NCBI RefSeq assembly: GCF_014650115.1
Contig: NZ_BMUI01000040.1
Span: forward strand, 1 to 57,396
Source of the DNA: Streptomyces olivaceoviridis
GTDB lineage: Bacteria; Actinomycetota; Actinomycetes; Streptomycetales; Streptomycetaceae
Reading direction: 5' to 3'
DNA length: 57,396 nt
The notes below the pieces were generated by a model. It had not been told where the DNA came from and ran no database searches. It saw only the letters and a program-made list of their open reading frames with translations. This document shows, one piece after another, positions 17,520 through 25,239 of this stretch. The position numbers were made by a program, and so were the translations under genes. The first letter of the stretch is position 1, and each line of letters opens with the position of its first letter.

Positions 17520-18053
17520 ATGAGTGCCAGCCTGCCCTTCTTTCGCTATCACCCCGATCCCCTCGCCAGCGGGTCCATCCGCGCGGACGCCGAGACGTGC
17601 GCCTGCTGCAAACGCAACACGGGCTGGATCTACACGGCCACCTTCTACACCGCACACGAGGTCAACGGACGTTTCTGCCCGTGGTGCATCGCAGACGGGA
17701 GCGCGGCCGAACGCTTCGCGGGTGAATTCACCGACTCCTACGGGCTCGACGGTGTCAGCGAGGACGTCCTGCACGAGGTCACCCGCCGCACCCCTGGCTT
17801 CCACGCCTGGCAGGACCCGCGCTGGCTCGTCCACTGCCAGGACGCGGCCACCTATGTGGGCGAAGTCGGATACACCGAGCTGGCGGCGCATCCCGAAGCC
17901 CTCGACCAACTGCGGACCGACATACGCCTCGACGGCTGGCACGACGAAAACCAGCTCGAGCACTTCCTGACCCACCTGGGCGATGGGGCGAGCGCCATGC
18001 TCTTCCGCTGCACCGTCTGCGGCACCCATCTCGCCTACGCCGACGCATCCTAG
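17520..18053 (+). CDS. CbrC family (UPF0167) protein
   Basis: 177 residues. CbrC of E. coli is linked to colicin E2 tolerance; the biochemical role is unknown. The family signature is clear: LPFFRYHPDPLASGSI at the start, two CxxC pairs (ETCACCKRNTGWIY and FCPWCIADGSAAERF) that suggest zinc binding, CQDAATYVGEVGYTEL in the middle, and a C-terminal FRCTVCGTHLAYAD with a third CxxC. The length is normal. ATG 17520 follows a G-rich CCGGGG, a weak ribosome site. The stop codon TAG overlaps, on the other strand, the stop of an IS5 remnant (CTAG at 18050-18053). Confidence 0.85.
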   Translation: MSASLPFFRYHPDPLASGSIRADAETCACCKRNTGWIYTATFYTAHEVNGRFCPWCIADGSAAERFAGEFTDSYGLDGVSEDVLHEVTRRTPGFHAWQDPRWLVHCQDAATYVGEVGYTELAAHPEALDQLRTDIRLDGWHDENQLEHFLTHLGDGASAMLFRCTVCGTHLAYADAS

Positions 18054-18196
18054 AAGTCGACTGCTTGGCCGAGTCCGCGGTGGCAGGCGAGGCTGGTGAA
18101 GGCCAGGAAGTGGCTCGCCTTGCGTTCGCAGCGCAGGTGCGGACGTCGACATGCGGCGAGCCAGGCCATGGGACGTTCGACGGCGCGGCGCTGCCG
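18050..18196 (-). pseudogene. IS5-family transposase C-terminal remnant
   Basis: On the minus strand the sequence reads RRAVERPMAWLAACRRPHLR, then CERKASHFLAFTSLACHRG, and stops at the CTAG shared with the CbrC stop. This matches the C-terminal block of IS5/IS1182-like transposases (RRxVERTxAWLxxxRRLxxRYER). Nothing of the upstream two thirds of the gene is present. Confidence 0.6.
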
Positions 18197-18283
18197 TTAC
18201 CACTCGCGGGGCGCCTGTGTGCGTCCCGTGCGCCACAGTCCGCATGCCGTCGATGACGGTGAGCCCGCCGGAACCTCAACGCA

Positions 18284-18365
18284 GACGGCAGGCGGCGCGG
18301 CACGGGCGCAGCGGGCGGGGCGGCGGGGCGCGACCGCAGGACGAAGAACGGCAGGCGGCCCGGCC
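18284..18365. repeat. Dispersed G-rich repeat, copy A
   Basis: Bases 18291-18365 align without gaps to 25561-25635, with 68 of 75 positions identical by eye, and similarity fades in the 7-10 bases upstream. Copy A lies between an IS5 remnant and a broken RNA-ligase gene. The function is unknown. Confidence 0.75.
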
Positions 18366-18415
18366 TCCGCGACGGCGAGCAGGCGGCGGGCGGCATGCGG
18401 GACGGACGGGGGCGC

Positions 18416-18948
18416 TCAGGAGCGGGGCACCAGTACTTCCAGGGCGCCGGTCTGGGTGTCGTAGCTGCGCAGGGTGGTGAGCCGGAGCGACAGCGGCGGC
18501 GCCGGCAGCAGCTCAGAAACCCGCCGGTCGGCGAAGGCACCGGCCCGTCGGGGCCGACCGAGGGTGATGTGCGGGCTCCAGCGCCCGGGTTCGTGTAGGG
18601 GGTTGAGGGTCTCGGGCGGACTGTCGGAGGCCACCGCGTCCCACACCCGGCGGTGCAACCCGGCCGGCGCGTAGTCGAGGTCCAGCGCCCAGGCCAGTAC
18701 CGAGGTGGCCGCTCGATGCGGACCGCGCCGGTGCACCGCACCGGCAGCGGCAGGGTGGCGGCCGCTTCGGCGAGTTCCCAGCGGATCGCAGCGGTGAGTT
18801 CCGGGCAGGCGGCCAGAGTGAGGCGGGGGCTGTTGGTCGGTGAGCGGTGGCGTGCCTGGCTGGGCGGCCCCGCGTCCGCCTGCCGCCGCCAGGCCTTCCT
18901 GACCGCCGGATCCGCCGCCTCGTCCAACAGGGGCTCGACCGTGCGCAC
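18416..18948 (-). pseudogene. 2'-5' RNA ligase family protein, frameshifted
   Basis: Members have two HxT/S motifs and act on 2',3'-cyclic phosphate ends or small nucleotides. The 5' part reads VEPLLDEAADPAVRKAWRRQ, then SPTNSPRLTLAACPELTAAI. The 3' part, one frame away, reads ATSVLAWALDLDYAPAGLH, WSPHITLGRP (second HxT intact) and LRSYDTQTGALEVLVPRS. A one-base shift near 18715 breaks the gene. In the first motif the catalytic His is Arg (PRLTL for PHLTL). Two independent lesions show it is dead. Confidence 0.65.
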
Positions 18949-18997
18949 CGCCGCTGCCTACCGGCGATCGCCCGCGGTTCCGCCGCCGGCCGGCCCG

Positions 18998-19939
18998 TCA
19001 GACCGGGGGCTCGTCGGCCGCTTGGTGCCGGCCGTCCCCGTTCCCGGCCCGTGCGAGGTGCCGGACGAGGGCGCGGGCGACCTCGCGCGCGGCGGGCGCC
19101 GCCCAGCGCCGGCGGTGCCGGGCCAGTCGTACGGGTACGTCGGAGAGGGGCGGGCCGTCGAGGGCGATCCCGCGCAGCCGTCCGTCGCGCAGGTGCTCGG
19201 CGACGGTCGTCGCCGGCAGCAGGGTCAGGCCCAGGCCCGCCGCGGCGCAGGAGCGGGCCGCGTCCACGCTGCCGAACCGGGTGATTCGCGGGTTCGCGCC
19301 GGGCGCGGCGCGCAGCCGCTGTTCGAAGGTGTCGCTGTAAGCGCAGCCCTCCTCGAGGAGGAAGAAGTGCTCGGCCGCCAGATCGCCCCAGGCCGCGGGG
19401 CGGTCACGGCCGGCCAGCGGGTGGCCGGGGGCGGCGACGAGGGTGAGGGCCTCGCGGGCGACCGGTTCGGTGGCGATCTCGGGGGACTGGGCGTCCTCGT
19501 TCATCAGCAGCGCCAGGTCGAGGTGACCGGAGCGCAGCCCTTGTAGGCACTCCTCGGTGCCGGCCGCGCGCAGGTCGACGTCCACGTCGGGGTGTTCGGT
19601 GCGCAGGGCGGCGATCACGGCCGGCAGCCGGGTGGCGCACAGCGATTCGGGCGTGCCGACCACCACCCGGCCCGCGACGGGCCCGTCCTCGTCGGCCGCG
19701 GAGCGCAGTCGGGCCACGGCGTCGAGCACCTCCTCGGCCTCCGCGAGGAGCCGTCGGCCGGCCTCGGTGAGTGGGGCGCCGGTGGGCAGCCGGTCGAACA
19801 GCGGCACGCCGAGGTCGCGTTCGAGGGTGCGGATGTGCACGGTGACTGTGGACTGCGCGAGGTGGAGTGCGGCCGCGGCGGCGGTGAAGCTGCCGGTGCG
19901 GGCGAGCGTGGTGAAGGTCGTCAGCAGTCGCGTGTCCAC
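18998..19939 (-). CDS. LysR-family transcriptional regulator
   Basis: 313 residues. N-terminal winged helix-turn-helix (residues 1-60: TTFTTLARTGSFTAAAAALH, LAQSTVTVHIRTLERDLGVP, LFDR), then a periplasmic-binding-protein-like effector domain (about 90-295, VVVGTPESLCATRLPAVIAA, LALLMNED). LysR proteins usually autoregulate and control the divergent neighbour. Here that is the PhzF-type gene 84 bp away, so this is its likely regulator. The ligand is unknown. No lesions. Confidence 0.92.
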   Translation of the reverse strand: MDTRLLTTFTTLARTGSFTAAAAALHLAQSTVTVHIRTLERDLGVPLFDRLPTGAPLTEAGRRLLAEAEEVLDAVARLRSAADEDGPVAGRVVVGTPESLCATRLPAVIAALRTEHPDVDVDLRAAGTEECLQGLRSGHLDLALLMNEDAQSPEIATEPVAREALTLVAAPGHPLAGRDRPAAWGDLAAEHFFLLEEGCAYSDTFEQRLRAAPGANPRITRFGSVDAARSCAAAGLGLTLLPATTVAEHLRDGRLRGIALDGPPLSDVPVRLARHRRRWAAPAAREVARALVRHLARAGNGDGRHQAADEPPV

Positions 19940-19961
19940 CTGCCCAGCTTATGCGGAACCT

Positions 19962-19997
19962 CGATGGAGTGCATCGCAATCCATCGTTGGACGCGAT
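19962..19997. promoter_or_regulatory. Candidate LysR operator between divergent genes
   Basis: Two overlapping inverted repeats lie in the 84-bp gap: CGATGG (19962-19967) with CCATCG (19981-19986), and ATCGC (19973-19977) with GCGAT (19993-19997). The second has a LysR-like dyad with 15 bp between arms. The position between the two start codons fits dual control. Confidence 0.5.
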
Positions 19998-20023
19998 AGG
20001 GCCAGGGGTGTCAGGGTTTCCCC

Positions 20024-20944
20024 ATGACCAACGACACGACCGCCGCCGCCAGCGACACCGCGACCACCGCCCCGGCCCACAGCGGCTCCGGCACGGCCCC
20101 CGAGATCCTGCGCTACTCCGCGTTCACCCGTACGCCGGACGGCGGCAACCCCGCCGGGGTCGTGCTCGACGCCTCCGGGCTGGACGCGGCGGCCATGCTC
20201 GCCGTCGCCGCCGAGGTGGGCTACTCGGAGACCGCCTTCGTCACCGCCGCCGATCAGGACGCCCGGCGCTTCACGGTGCGCTACTTCAGCCCGCTGGCGG
20301 AGGTGGCCTTCTGCGGGCACGCGACGGTGGCCCTGGCCGTCGCCCTCGCCGACCGGCTGGGCCCCGGCGACCTCGCCCTGGAGACCCCGGCGGGCGCCAT
20401 CGCGGTGACGACCGCCACCGACGGCGCAGGGGCGGTGCAGGCGACGCTCACCAGCGTGCCCACCCGGTCCCGCCAGGCGCTCGCCGGCGAGCTGGAGGCC
20501 GCCCTCGCGGCCCTCGGCTGGAGCGCGTCGGACCTCGACCCCGCGCTGCCGCCGCACGTCGCTTTCGGCGGCAACGACCACCTGGTGCTGGCCACGGCCT
20601 CGCGGGAGCGGCTGGCCGCGCTCGACTACGACTTCGACGCGCTCGCCGAAGTCATGCGCCGGTACGGCTGGACCACCGTCGACCTGGTGTGGCGCGAGTC
20701 GCCGCGCCGTTTCCACGCCCGCAACCCGTTCCCCGTCGGCGGTGTCGTGGAGGACCCGGCGACGGGCGCGGCGGCGGCCGCGTTCGGCGGCTACCTCCGC
20801 GCCCTCGGGCTGGTCACCGAGCCTGCGGACATCGCGGTGCGGCAGGGCGAGGACATGGGCCGCCCGAGCGACCTCGTCATCGGTGTGACGCCCGAGGACG
20901 CCCGGGTACGGGTCACCGGCACGGCCGTGCTTCTCCCCCGCTGA
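20024..20944 (+). CDS. PhzF-family isomerase/epimerase
   Basis: 306 residues. PhzF enzymes catalyse proton shifts and isomerisation, as in phenazine synthesis, on two similar alpha/beta barrels. The catalytic Glu is in GYSETAFV (about residue 69); other conserved blocks are GGNPAGVVLD, EVAFCGHATVALAVAL and VVEDPATGAAAAAFGGYL. The length is normal. The first 28 residues (Ala/Thr-rich) precede the usual start ILRYSAFTRTPDGG, so a later start is possible. It is divergent from the LysR gene and probably controlled by it. No phenazine genes are nearby, so the substrate is open. Confidence 0.9.
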   Translation: MTNDTTAAASDTATTAPAHSGSGTAPEILRYSAFTRTPDGGNPAGVVLDASGLDAAAMLAVAAEVGYSETAFVTAADQDARRFTVRYFSPLAEVAFCGHATVALAVALADRLGPGDLALETPAGAIAVTTATDGAGAVQATLTSVPTRSRQALAGELEAALAALGWSASDLDPALPPHVAFGGNDHLVLATASRERLAALDYDFDALAEVMRRYGWTTVDLVWRESPRRFHARNPFPVGGVVEDPATGAAAAAFGGYLRALGLVTEPADIAVRQGEDMGRPSDLVIGVTPEDARVRVTGTAVLLPR

Positions 20945-20960
20945 CGGCCCGCCGGCGGTG

Positions 20961-21317
20961 CGTCATGCCGGGTCGGCCTCCTCGATGGCTGCCGGGCGCA
21001 CGATCGTGGAGTCGACCGACACGTCCCAGTCGATCTCGCCCACCGCATCGCCCCATGGCCTGCACGTGCCGCAGCAAGCGTTCCCAGGTGCCGTTGGCCG
21101 ACCATAACCGGTGCCGCTCATAGATCGTCTTCCACGGCCCGAACCGCTCGGGCAGATCACGCCACGGCACCCCGGTCCGCACCCGGTGGAGGGTTCCGTC
21201 GATCACCTGTCGATGATCTCGTCGCCAACGCCCGCACCGCCTGTTGCTCACCGGCAGGTGTGGCCTGAGCCGTTCCCACTCGGCATCCGTGAGATCGCCG
21301 CGATCGTGCCGGCCCAT
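20961..21317 (-). pseudogene. IS5-family transposase N-terminal remnant
   Basis: The minus strand begins MGRHDRGDLTDAEWERLRPH and continues DGTLHRVRTGVPWRDLPERF, GPWKTIYERHRLWSANGTW. A frameshift at HVQAMGD leads to AVGEIDWDVSVDSTIVRPAA. The first catalytic Asp (VDSTIV) is there, but the rest of the catalytic domain is missing. It is a distinct copy from 6479-7107. Confidence 0.75.
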
Positions 21318-21332
21318 AGGGCGCGCCCTCCC

Positions 21333-21494
21333 TCACCGTCGCGCCAGCCAGGTCGCTGTCTCGTCCACCACCGCAGGGTCAACATGTCCAGGCCGCGCGT
21401 ACTCGGCCGGCGTGGGTCGGCCGCTGCCGGGAAAGAAGAGGTGATTGGCGTGCTCATGGATCCGGATCGTCACCTCGGGCCGGTGCGCCAGGGC
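21333..21494 (-). pseudogene. Alpha/beta hydrolase C-terminal fragment
   Basis: The minus strand reads EVTIRIHEHANHLFFPGSGR, PTPAEYARPGHVDPAVVDET and ATWLARR, then stop. This is the His-containing C-terminus of dienelactone hydrolase/acyl-thioesterase-like alpha/beta hydrolases. The N-terminal three quarters of the gene are gone. Confidence 0.55.
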
Positions 21495-21553
21495 ACGGCT
21501 GCTGGCGGATCTCGCAGGTGCTGCCGGTCTGAGCGCGGCGTACCTCGCCGCGC

Positions 21554-22216
21554 TCAGACCGCTTCGGACGCGCGGGCGCGGACATGCCCCGGGCCGGCAG
21601 CTGGGGTTCGAGGGGCAGGGCCGCGATTCTGGATCAGCTTGCGGAATCCTCTTCGGGCTGCAGCATCGCCGAGATTGCCGGCCACTTCCTCGGGATGTGA
21701 CAGTGGCGAGAGGTGACTGCTGGGGAGCTCGGTGACGACGGCTTCGGCGCGTGTGGCGAACCATCGCTGCAGTCGGGGATCGAGGATCCGGTCGTGGGCG
21801 GAGAGGACGTAGCCGCAGGGGAGGTCGTGCCAGGCGCCCGTAGAGGCCGGGGCCGCCAGACAGGCTCCATGGGTCGGCTTCTGCACGGCGGCGAGGCTCC
21901 TGGCAAGGCGGGGCGGCAGGTCGTGGGCGAGTGCGTCACCGAACAGTTCCGGGTCCACGTGGGACCAACCGTCCGCGGCGAACCGCAAGGCCACGCGGCT
22001 TGGCATCTCGGCACCCTTGTCGCTCAGCATGCCAATGGTCTCCCCCTCGTCAGGCACGTAGGCGGCCACGAAGACCAAGGAGTTGACCTTGGGATGCTCA
22101 AGTGCCGCGCCGGAGATGACGGTGCCGCCGTAGGAGTGTCCGACGAGGGTGACCGGTCCTTCCACCGCGTCGATGTGCCGACGGGTCCAGGCGATGTCGT
22201 CCGCGAGTGAGGTCAT
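21554..22216 (-). pseudogene. Alpha/beta hydrolase, 5'-truncated
   Basis: From MTSLADDIAWTRRHIDAVEG the frame contains TLVGHSYGGTVISGAA with the nucleophile Ser, VFVAAYVPDEGETIG, and the His region SSHLSPLSHPEEV. The family normally starts about 50 residues earlier with the oxyanion strand (VLVHGAFA); that part is missing, and the sequence upstream is antisense to the Lrp gene. The C-terminus is extended by about 25 Arg/Pro-rich residues. It is probably inactive, although an ATG is available at 22216. Confidence 0.65.
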
Positions 22217-22283
22217 CGGTTCGGCCCTGGCCCGGCGCACGGACACCACCTGGGTCAACCTGACCTCGGGGGGAACGGAGACG

Positions 22284-22961
22284 ATGGCCGCGGTTCGCTC
22301 CCGCGGGCCTGGCCTGGAGGAGCCCTTCCTGGTGCAGAAGCTGCCCCGTATCCCCCGAGTGGTCGACGTCTCCGCGCACAGCGTCCTGCATGTGTTCTTC
22401 GGCCAGGACCTCGGCTTCATCAACAAGACCGGGCCGCTGACCGACGCGCAGGGCGCCGCACTGACCTCGCGGCCAACGGACGCAGGGCGGACAGCCGGCT
22501 CGGAACCCGTCGTGCTGGACGACCGCGACCGACTGCTGCTCGACCTGCTGGCCCGCGACGGAAGGGCCCCGGTGGGCGAACTGGCCGCGGCCACCGGGCT
22601 GTCCGAGTCCACAGTGCGCCGCCGCATCAACGATCTACGTGCCGAAGGCGTGCTGTACTTCGACGTGGACTACCACCCCGACGTCCTGCACCGGAAGCTC
22701 AGGATCGCGCTCTGGCTGGAGACCGACCCCGCGCGGCTGGCCGAGGCAGGTGAGGCCCTGGCGGCACATCCCGAGGTGTCCTTCGCCGCGGCGGTGACCG
22801 GCGCGACGAACCTGTACGCGAGCATCCAGGTGGACTCGGCGCAACTCTTGTACCGCTACCTGACCCGGACCGTGTCCGGACTGCCCGGACTGCGGCACAC
22901 GGTGACCACGCCGATCCACCGAACCCTCAAGGGCCCTGGCCCCTACCCGCTGTCACTTTGA
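22284..22961 (+). pseudogene. Lrp/AsnC-family regulator lacking its first domain
   Basis: 225 residues from ATG 22284, preceded by GGAG. Many actinobacterial Lrp proteins have two HTH-plus-RAM units. Here only the end of unit 1 (LPRIPRVVDVSAHSVLHVFF) and all of unit 2 remain: DDRDRLLLDLLARDGRAPVG, GLSESTVRRRINDLRAEGVL and a RAM domain ending in TTPIHRTLKG. The loss of the first HTH and the head-to-head junction with a 5'-truncated hydrolase suggest one deletion or inversion removed both 5' ends. The remaining HTH is intact, so some DNA binding is possible. Confidence 0.6.
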
Positions 22962-22995
22962 CTGAACGTGTTGTGATGGTCTGGCCGGGCGACCG

Positions 22996-23180
22996 TTCAC
23001 TCCTGCTCGGCCTTGAGCATTCGGGCGTCACCCGCTCGCAACCGGGCCAGTTCCTGGGTCGCGCTCACACTGCCGTCGCGGCCCTCGGGCACAGCCTGGG
23101 GCTCGTCCTTGCGCACCACGTCCGCAGCGAGTCCGCGGTGATGCCGAGATCTACGGCCACCGCCGCGTACGTCCGCTTCC
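22996..23180 (-). pseudogene. IS3-family OrfA remnant
   Basis: The minus strand reads RTYAAVAVDLGITADSLRTW, the helix-turn-helix of IS3-type OrfA proteins. After a frameshift it continues with TQELARLRAGDARMLKAEQE, the leucine-zipper part. Both ends of the gene and the OrfB transposase are missing. Confidence 0.55.
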
Positions 23181-23202
23181 CGCCGGGCCTCTGCTTGGAC
23201 CG

Positions 23203-23469
23203 GCCGCCGCCGAATACGGGATCACCAACACACTGGCCGACCTCGCGGCACGCCGCGAGGCAGCCGGAGACGAAGAACACGCCGAAGAACTCTGGGAAGC
23301 CGCTGCAACCTACGGACACCCCGAAGCACTCACGAGTATTGCCCGCTTCCGATACGAATCAGGCGAAATGACACTCGTACCGGCCCGGGGCGGCCGGATC
23401 AGGCTCCGGAGGCGGATACCCGGAGAAACATATTCAGCCAATAAACAGTTGAACTGTCGACAGTGGTGA
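23203..23469 (+). pseudogene. TPR-like protein 3' fragment
   Basis: An open frame without a start reads AAEYGITNTLADLAARREAA, then EEHAEELWEAAATYGHPEAL and TSIARFRYESGEM before a degenerate tail and TGA. The spacing of Ala, Leu and aromatic residues is that of Sel1/tetratricopeptide repeats found in actinobacterial signalling proteins. Only about two repeats remain. Confidence 0.45.
23445..23464. promoter_or_regulatory. Palindromic operator-like site
   Basis: Overlapping palindromes upstream of the secreted-protein gene: ACAGTT-G-AACTGT (23445-23457) and the perfect 12-mer ACTGTCGACAGT (23453-23464). The area is locally A+T-rich (AATAAACAGTTGAACTG), as expected for a promoter. It lies 65 bp before ATG 23529. 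Confidence 0.45.
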
Positions 23470-23528
23470 GGTGTGTGGGCAGGCTACGTGTGCAGTGCAC
23501 GTGTTCCCGTTCCCATGAGGAGTCGATC

Positions 23529-23918
23529 ATGCGCAGGTCCCCTCGCAGACATGTCACCGTCGCCATCGCTTCCGCAGCCGCCGCCGCGCTGCTGGGGCTG
23601 GCCCCCGGCACGGCCTCGGCGACGTCCGGGCCGACGTTCCTGGACAAGATCGATGAACGATGCGTCACCGTCAGCAGCGACAACGTGTGCGTCTTTGAGA
23701 CGCAGTACTTCACCGGCGGCAAGATGGCTCTCTACCAAGACGTCGACAGCCAGTGCGTCACGACACCCTTCGGCGTACTCTCCGACTTCAACATGACGGA
23801 CAGGACGGTGACCTACTACAAGAACGCCGACTGCACCGGGGACTCGCTGTCCGAGCCGCCGGGCGACTTCCACTCGTGGCTGACGTTCGGCCCGGTACAC
23901 AGCTTCCGCCAGCAGTGA
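23529..23918 (+). CDS. Secreted peptidase-inhibitor I36-like protein
   Basis: 129 residues. Signal peptide: MRRSPRRHVTVAIASAAAAA then LLGLAPGTASA, with a likely cleavage after ASA. The mature part of about 95 residues has the beta/gamma-crystallin-like pattern of inhibitor family I36: VCVFETQYFTGGKMALYQ, FNMTDRTVTYYKNADCTG. It has four Cys residues that could form two disulfides. Family I36 members inhibit extracellular metalloproteases; the target here is unknown. GAGGAG precedes the ATG. A hairpin terminator follows the stop. Confidence 0.75.
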   Translation: MRRSPRRHVTVAIASAAAAALLGLAPGTASATSGPTFLDKIDERCVTVSSDNVCVFETQYFTGGKMALYQDVDSQCVTTPFGVLSDFNMTDRTVTYYKNADCTGDSLSEPPGDFHSWLTFGPVHSFRQQ

Positions 23919-23925
23919 CCCGTCG

Positions 23926-23950
23926 CGGTCCGACCCGCCGGGTCGGACCG
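23926..23950. terminator. Hairpin terminator
   Basis: A perfect 11-bp stem (CGGTCCGACCC / GGGTCGGACCG) with a GCC loop, 8 bp after the stop of the secreted-protein gene. Confidence 0.75.
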
Positions 23951-23975
23951 GCCCGCACTCACATCGCCTGTGGAG

Positions 23976-24175
23976 CTAACGCAGGATCCGCCGGGCCACG
24001 TTGGTGGAGACCAGGTCCAGCAACTCCTCGCCGCGGCCGGACAGGATCGTACGGATGGCGTAGCGGGTGAAGCCGTTGGCCTGCTCCAGGGTGACCGCCG
24101 GCGGCACCGACAGCTCTTGACGTGCCGTCATCACCTCGACGACGGCCGGGCGTTCGTGCGCGAACGTGTCCAAGG
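23976..24175 (-). pseudogene. Pyruvate dehydrogenase/oxidase (PoxB-type) C-terminal fragment
   Basis: About 65 residues: HERPAVVEVMTARQELSVPP, VTLEQANGFTRYAIRTILSG, RGEELLDLVSTNVARRILR. This matches the C-terminal end of thiamine-diphosphate-dependent pyruvate:quinone oxidoreductases (PQELSxPPxxTxEQxxGF). The catalytic and cofactor-binding domains, about 500 residues, are absent, and upstream is the start of another gene on the opposite strand. Confidence 0.7.
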
Positions 24176-24199
24176 GTCCGGCGCCAGAGAGGGGTCTAG

Positions 24200-24568
24200 G
24201 TGATCAGCGGGCGCTACACCATGTGGAACCTGCTGGTCCTGACGCCTCCAGCGTTCGGCGCGGTCCAGTTGCTGCTGCCCTTCGCCTTCCGGGTCCGGCC
24301 GGCCCTGATCGGCCGGCGCGCGGCTGCGCTCGCTGTGATGTGGGTGGTGTTCGTGGCCGCGGCCCTCGGGCTGCCCCGGTGGGAACAGGTGATGGGCGAG
24401 GAACTGGGCGGCAACGGCCTCGCGAGCAGTTCCTGGATCATCGTCGCGGTGTTCACCCTCGTCATGACGGCGCTGCTCGCGTCCGCCACGGCGACCGTCG
24501 TGCGCGAGGCCCGCCAGCATGTGCTGATGCAGCCGCTGAGCTCACGGGTGAGGGGGCCGGGCCCTTGA
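24200..24568 (+). CDS. Small integral membrane protein, unknown
   Basis: 122 residues with three membrane segments (LLVLTPPAFGAVQLLLPFAF, AAALAVMWVVFVAAALGL, SWIIVAVFTLVMTALLASAT), separated by a charged RVRPALIGRR loop and a loop with EQVMGEEL. Start GTG 24200 has AGAGGGG upstream. No family recognised. It faces the secreted-protein gene convergently and shares a terminator with it. Confidence 0.6.
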   Translation: MISGRYTMWNLLVLTPPAFGAVQLLLPFAFRVRPALIGRRAAALAVMWVVFVAAALGLPRWEQVMGEELGGNGLASSSWIIVAVFTLVMTALLASATATVVREARQHVLMQPLSSRVRGPGP

Positions 24569-24611
24569 CGGAGACCTCGCGGCTGAGTGAAGCCATGGCC
24601 CTGGGGACCAT

Positions 24612-24643
24612 GTCGGGCGCCGGCGGGTGAGCCGGCGCCCGAC
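24612..24643. terminator. Bidirectional hairpin terminator
   Basis: A 13-bp perfect stem (GTCGGGCGCCGGC / GCCGGCGCCCGAC) with a 6-nt loop between two converging genes (ends at 24568 and 24650). Confidence 0.8.
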
Positions 24644-24649
24644 TGCCAG

Positions 24650-25216
24650 TCAGTTGATGCTGTACTGGCCGGTGAAGTCGGCTTCCTTCACGCCGCCGAA
24701 GGGGGCGCCGATGGTGCACTTGCCCGCGCCGCTGAACAGGTTGGTGCTGAAGGTGCCGCTGAAGCCGTGGCCGGCGAAGGGGCCGTTGGTCACGTAGCCG
24801 GTCACGTTCGCGTCGTTGAGGACGGTCTTGTCGATGGTCAGGTTGACGGTGCTGCGCAGCCGGTAGCCGTCCACGGTGGTCCACTCGATCGTGCCGGTGC
24901 CGCTGCCCGTGCCGCCGCCGGACAGGCAGCCGAGGGTGACGCCGTCGAAGTCGGCCGTGATGCGTGCGCTGCTGATGCCGATGTCAGTGTTGTCGTTGCA
25001 CCGGCCGTCCTGGCCTTGGTAGGAGACGTGCTGCTGGCGTGGCCAGAGCTGTACGCCGGGGGTGAAGTGGGTCTGGCCGGAGGCCGAGCAAGAGATGGTC
25101 ACGTTCGGGGCGGCGGTTGCGGCGGTGGGTGCGGCGAGGGCCGCGCCCGCGGACAGTGCGGCGCAGGCGACGGCAGAGGCGAGGACACGCGTACGGGAAC
25201 AGACAGCACGGAGTAT
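24650..25216 (-). CDS. Secreted protein of unknown function, apparent ATA start
   Basis: About 188 residues. A signal sequence (RTRVLASAVACAALSAGAAL, AAPTAATAAPN) leads to a mature domain with two probable disulfides (ISCSASG...DGRCNDN and LGCLSGG...GKCTIG). It is rich in Thr, Gly and beta-strand patterns, like the small secreted beta-sandwich proteins common in Streptomyces. No ATG, GTG or TTG occurs at the right place. The codon in the start position is ATA (25214-25216), 11 nt after GGAGAG. Either ATG mutated to ATA and expression is lost or poor, or a non-standard start is used. The family and function are not recognised. Confidence 0.55.
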   Translation of the reverse strand: MLRAVCSRTRVLASAVACAALSAGAALAAPTAATAAPNVTISCSASGQTHFTPGVQLWPRQQHVSYQGQDGRCNDNTDIGISSARITADFDGVTLGCLSGGGTGSGTGTIEWTTVDGYRLRSTVNLTIDKTVLNDANVTGYVTNGPFAGHGFSGTFSTNLFSGAGKCTIGAPFGGVKEADFTGQYSIN

Positions 25217-25239
25217 GGCGGGCGTTTCCTCTCCAGAAG

